Assembly: GCA_001970855.1 (NCBI GenBank)
Contig: LSSN01000837.1
Location: forward strand, 1 to 11,074
From: Smittium culicis
Taxonomy: Eukaryota > Kickxellomycota > Harpellomycetes > Harpellales > Legeriomycetaceae
Reading direction: 5' to 3'
Length of the DNA: 11,074 bases
Shown: positions 8,901 through 11,074 of the stretch, piece after piece
How the letters are laid out: each line of letters begins with the position of its first letter
How positions within the stretch are numbered: position 1 is the stretch's first letter
The notes under the pieces: generated by a model
Seen by the model: only the letters and a program-made list of their open reading frames with translations
The model's database searches: none
Told to the model about the DNA's origin: nothing
Position numbers and translations under genes: made by a program

Positions 8901-9457
8901 GCGGCTTGAGCACCGGTTACGTAGCCCTTTGGACTAATACGCTTGTCCAAAAGCAAATGAGAGAATTTGGGGTCGATGTGGTATACAGCGTCATCTCCAG
9001 TAATTGAATGATTTGAGAAAGGGCTGAAAACGATTTTTGAGGAGAGGATTTTGGAAAAATCATTAGATTTGAGATCATTAGAGTCTTTTGAAAGTTGTGG
9101 GGTTGTAATGGAATCGACATAATTTTGAATTCTTTGAATGTGTCTAGTTTTTATAATTCCATTAGAATCGAAAGCACCATGAACTCTGAAAACTAGCATG
9201 TATAAATCTGCGTTTGAAAGTTGTTTATTTAGGTGTGATGGGACGCTTTGGGGAGAATCGGGCTGAATTAGTGAAGCTTGTTCATTATTGATTAAGTAGT
9301 TTAAATTTTTGGAGTGGACTTCTAAACTGGGTCTTCGAAACAAATCTTCGTTTCTAATTGAGGACCATAGCCAGTAAAGGGGTATCGAAACAGCAACTAG
9401 AACGAAGGCAATGGACTCGATTGGATTCCTAATGGAGAGTTTTAGTATACTCTTCAT
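5972..9457 (-). CDS. HMG1: 3-hydroxy-3-methylglutaryl-CoA reductase (class I, ER membrane)
   Basis: Reduces HMG-CoA to mevalonate with two NADPH, the committed step of sterol and isoprenoid synthesis; the catalytic part faces the cytosol from the ER membrane. At 1161 aa it is slightly longer than yeast Hmg1. TM1 is at about 15-32, followed by a long luminal loop (33-268) as in fungal enzymes. A membrane block at 269-449 ends in a sterol-sensing-type stretch (SGCMSGIESIRSACSFAILVL, about 412-432), with further spans at 494-510 and 603-624. A Ser/Asp/Glu-rich linker (650-715) leads to the catalytic domain (about 750-1155): ENVVGFMPIPVGMAGPLL from 817, catalytic Glu848 in MATTEG, GDAMGMNM from 941, Lys980 in TDKKPA, Asp1056 in GQDPAQN, GTIGGGT from 1089 and His1152 in VKSHIKLNR. 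The protein ends nine residues after this His and has no Ser at the vertebrate AMPK-site position. The ATG has A at -3 and five more A before it. The frame is uninterrupted, without introns. Confidence 0.98.
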   Translation of the reverse strand: MKSILKLSIRNPIESIAFVLVAVSIPLYWLWSSIRNEDLFRRPSLEVHSKNLNYLINNEQASLIQPDSPQSVPSHLNKQLSNADLYMLVFRVHGAFDSNGIIKTRHIQRIQNYVDSITTPQLSKDSNDLKSNDFSKILSSKIVFSPFSNHSITGDDAVYHIDPKFSHLLLDKRISPKGYVTGAQAAIVAIYLNTNSASQKAQASAWWDHAKSNVPDTFIDSSVSFSDSNQKISSLFIEDRSGFPLLAVIGQNLLWRVSNLISETNPSEISLVLFTYSILMAFLIQLFSTMRSFGSKFSLGITVVIIQVASVSLALFTFKIFSIEIESVLLSESLPFLFICHGFDKHIALARSVLLSFVQNFKSSNSLKSPISNSRNNNTSPITSNKLVENGIDNCLSSLVRSYAFEFAILASGCMSGIESIRSACSFAILVLSFDVLFMFTTYTSILTLKINLLQSRISALKKPSAKSDVLKSINYKTLISEASHKDTKLISRIKLLGIFGFLLMNFMDLKFSYKNFASIPKNVISKSFDFDSSGSSQIDSFIKPIILNISQLSSIKFPLNLSINIPAKYVLKSAISQSSNDSTSPYPFTLGLLSELINSTIKPVHLFFVLAISVFLNIYFVLLRKQVASKATKNTRRKTKTVLSYLGLQKINDSLSSSNSSVSLSTNVSSSNTDESNTDEPDSPELTAKKILSISDESIEIETESNSNDLQKIDTVALTFNKDGKLDEVSTNFLKSKLELLSTCGPENLLDQEIVDLVNFGFIQQYALEGKLKDPTRAVKVRRIVTFSKTGFNVDEINVLPYENYDYSSVVGQCCENVVGFMPIPVGMAGPLLINDESLYIPMATTEGALIASTSRGCKAISLSGGVSSFLVNDGMTRGPCLEMVNLKSAYELKMWLDSEDGFQELKESFESTSRFAKLLSIKTTLAGRLCFIRFKTFTGDAMGMNMISKGCEKSLRLILEKFEGSKVISISGNYCTDKKPASINWIEGRGKSIVAEAVIPESIVSSVLKTTVSRLVEVNTKKNLVGSSMAGAMGGFNAHASNILTAIFLATGQDPAQNVESSMCLTFMEQKGDDLVISVTMPCIEVGTIGGGTGLKPQQSCLSMLGCLGPNYETPGANAQRLAKIIAGTVMAGELSLLAALTTGDLVKSHIKLNRKPNN

Positions 9458-9640
9458 TTTTTGGAAGGAGGAGGAATGTGAGTACGAGGCTTCAAATGTG
9501 TTCAGTCAGTAAGATTGCTAAGTGAAAGGACAAAAACTATGTAATTGTTAAGCGGGAAAGAAAGAATTGAGGAAGAGAAAGTAGAGTGCGGTGTATAAAA
9601 AAGGGATAAGATAAGTAAGAATGATTGACAGTCAGTTAAA
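9458..9640 (-). promoter_or_regulatory. 5' leader and proximal promoter of HMG-CoA reductase
   Basis: Directly upstream of the start codon the - strand carries a pyrimidine tract (CCTCCTCCTTCC), then AAAAAATG. Farther up, two overlapping GATAAG hexamers sharing a G lie on the + strand (9605-9615), which fits a tandem site for a fungal GATA-type factor. I see no well-placed TATAAA in the - orientation and no recognised sterol-response element. Function of any site here is inferred. Confidence 0.35.
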
Positions 9641-10716
9641 TAATCTGTATAAAAACTTGCTATAGACTCGCTTGAGATAATTAGCTAATATATTAAAAAT
9701 TTTTTGTTCTATACACAGAAGTTAGTCTCTAATCTGAGCAAATAATTTCCTGAATAAGAACTATAAGCGCTGATGATTCGCAGCTGTTTGTCTCTAATCG
9801 CATTGTTTTGGGTTCCTTTAAAAGCGATCGCACTGATTCGCCAATAAATTTAATATCGTTACTTACAACATCTCCTTTACATCTTTTTTCTTTTCTAGGG
9901 CACAATTGTAGACTACTCCACAGATATTGGTCAAGGGACATAGTCAACAACTATGTTTTCTTATACCCAATAAATCGCTTCTTTCACTCCTTATCTTGCA
10001 AATCATTCAGCATAAATGCGCTTAACTCCTGAAACCAATAGCCGTAAAATATTGCATTATTTATTGTACCAATGATCCAATAAACTACTATGCTTTATAT
10101 TTATGTCTGATTAGCGAATCGATTACTACTGGCTAAACTACCTTTTCGATGTTTTCGGTAACCAATAAATGACCTCTACACTTATCTACTAGAAAGGACA
10201 AATAGACTACTTAATTTAAAATCACCTGACACTCTCTATCTCTTAAGCCCTGTTCCTATAAAAGCCTGAATTCTAAATAATAATATGTAAGTATAGCGAC
10301 AAATTTAATTGAGCAGGTTGCAAATCACGTAGAAAGCTATCAAAGCAAAATAGACTCAACTGCTTTCTTGACTTTAGACTCCCTTCGAATTCCTGTATCT
10401 ACTCTATCCCCTATTCGCTGTTTCTGATTAAATTAGTGTTAATCTTCTCAAGTCCAATCATTTGCAGTATACCTACTAACAATACGCTTTTCAAATATTT
10501 TCTGCACTCCATGTCTCGCTTTTTTATAATTTAGGAAACTCCGAGTATATGACACAATGTGCGAGCGAATGATTTAATAATTATGTGTTACAGCTAGTAA
10601 AATCTCATAAAAAACTAATACCCAATTAATTACTGCATTTCTTTATTATTAGCAAACAAACATTTCCAAATGAATGAATAAATGCGAGATTCTTATAATA
10701 AGGAAGTCACTTAATC
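9641..10716. other. Intergenic DNA without recognisable gene
   Basis: Less extremely AT-rich than the left intergenic region but without a believable protein. The two short opposed open frames at 9729-10032 are 73-74 aa and overlap each other. They show no motif, and I do not accept them. No tRNA could be folded by eye. A spliceosomal-intron-like set of signals lies at 10287-10534 (see findings). Short local repeats such as TCTCTAATC (9725, 9790) and the palindrome GCGATCGC (about 9824) are noted only. Confidence 0.5.
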
Positions 10717-10746
10717 GTGTAAAGTGTTACAGAGTATAAAATCGCA
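10717..10746 (+). repeat. Direct repeat, unit 1 (30 bp), left of MITE copy C
   Basis: Starts GTGTAAAGTGTT and ends GTATAAAATCGCA. It matches 11034-11063 at 27 of 30 positions, a spacing of 317 bp. It lies 43 bp left of the first base of element copy C, so the larger repeat unit probably encloses that element. Confidence 0.7.
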
Positions 10747-10789
10747 ATTTTATTTCCTAACAAATAAAAAATAATTAGGACTATTTTAA

Positions 10790-10981
10790 CCCTTTCCCGT
10801 CCAACACTCTTAAACTTTTTTAAAAATCATAATTGGATAAGCCATATATTATAAATTTGTTATTGGTTATATATTATTAACCAGCCAATAATTTATTAAT
10901 ATCTTATATTAATTTATTTTATTGCTATTTGGTTGAATAGTTTTGGTAGTTCAAAAAAAAGCCAACCGCCCCTGAATGGGT
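10790..10981 (+). mobile_element. TTAA-flanked MITE-like element, copy C (192 bp)
   Basis: Body of 192 bp between TTAA at 10786-10789 and TTAA at 10982-10985. The left end CCCTTTCCCGTCCAAC is the best preserved of the family. The right end (GCCCCTGAATGGGT before TTAA) is an imperfect inverted copy with an extra T. Length is identical to copy A and the two align along their whole length with moderate identity, including the CCAATA-TATTTA centre and the TCAAAAA-CCGC right part. No ORF. As with the other copies, TTAA plus CCC termini point to piggyBac-type mobilisation, which is inference. Confidence 0.62.
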
Positions 10982-11033
10982 TTAACAATTAATTCACTAA
11001 ATGGGTGATTCTTTATGAAAAGGTCATTTTATA

Positions 11034-11063
11034 GTGTAAAGAGTTTCAGTGTATAAAATCGCA
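11034..11063 (+). repeat. Direct repeat, unit 2 (30 bp), at right window edge
   Basis: GTGTAAAGAGTT...GTATAAAATCGCA, differing from 10717-10746 at three positions, all A/T exchanges. The sequence after it (TAAAAAATAA) also occurs after unit 1 once a gap of about 19 bp is allowed, so a second larger unit seems to begin here and leave the window. Confidence 0.7.
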
Positions 11064-11074
11064 TAAAAAATAAA

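Noticed and set aside
9729..10032. Two overlapping opposed open frames (73 and 74 aa)
   Set aside because: No motif, no homology recognised, overlapping on opposite strands.
10340..10420. TTCGAAT near 10383 with a nearby CTTTAGACT, tRNA-like at first sight
   Set aside because: No acceptor stem, no D-arm and no T-stem pairing could be built.
10436..10640. TTAATCTTCTCAAGTCCAAT as a possible fourth MITE left end
   Set aside because: About 14 of 20 matches, but no matching right end with GGGTTAA near the expected 190-bp distance.

Overview
The window looks like nuclear DNA of an AT-rich fungus. It holds one intact host gene, a fungal-type sterol-pathway HMG-CoA reductase with a large luminal loop and no introns, in very AT-rich intergenic DNA, next to a LINE of quite different base composition. 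The style (AT-rich, intron-poor, degenerate endonuclease/RT elements) would fit an early-diverging fungus such as the gut-dwelling Harpellales (Smittium-like). That assignment is an inference from memory, not a measured match.

Layout. (1) Positions 1 to about 3520, + strand: a decayed non-LTR retrotransposon. One reading frame is open from nt 3, so the coding region continues left of the window. It encodes AP-endonuclease, then reverse transcriptase, then a C-terminal Cys/His knuckle. It is broken by five in-frame stop codons but by no frameshift that I can see, and one catalytic residue of each enzyme is replaced. (2) About 3520-5971: AT-rich intergenic DNA. It holds two abutting, diverged copies (4902-5093 and 5098-5282) of a short terminal-inverted-repeat element flanked by TTAA. 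(3) 5972-9457, - strand: HMG-CoA reductase, 1161 aa, complete, with all four class I catalytic residues. (4) 9458-11074: upstream region of the reductase and further AT-rich DNA. It contains a third copy of the short element (10790-10981) inside a larger direct repeat whose second unit runs off the right edge.

How it works together. The only gene likely to make a working product is the reductase, the ER enzyme that commits carbon to mevalonate and sterols. The rest is mobile DNA: a dead autonomous LINE and a family of about 190-bp non-autonomous elements. Their TTAA flanks and CCCTTTCCCG-type termini suggest piggyBac-like mobilisation. That short-element family is the least obvious and most interesting structure in the window. 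I found no tRNA, rRNA, CRISPR array or bacterial-style operon.
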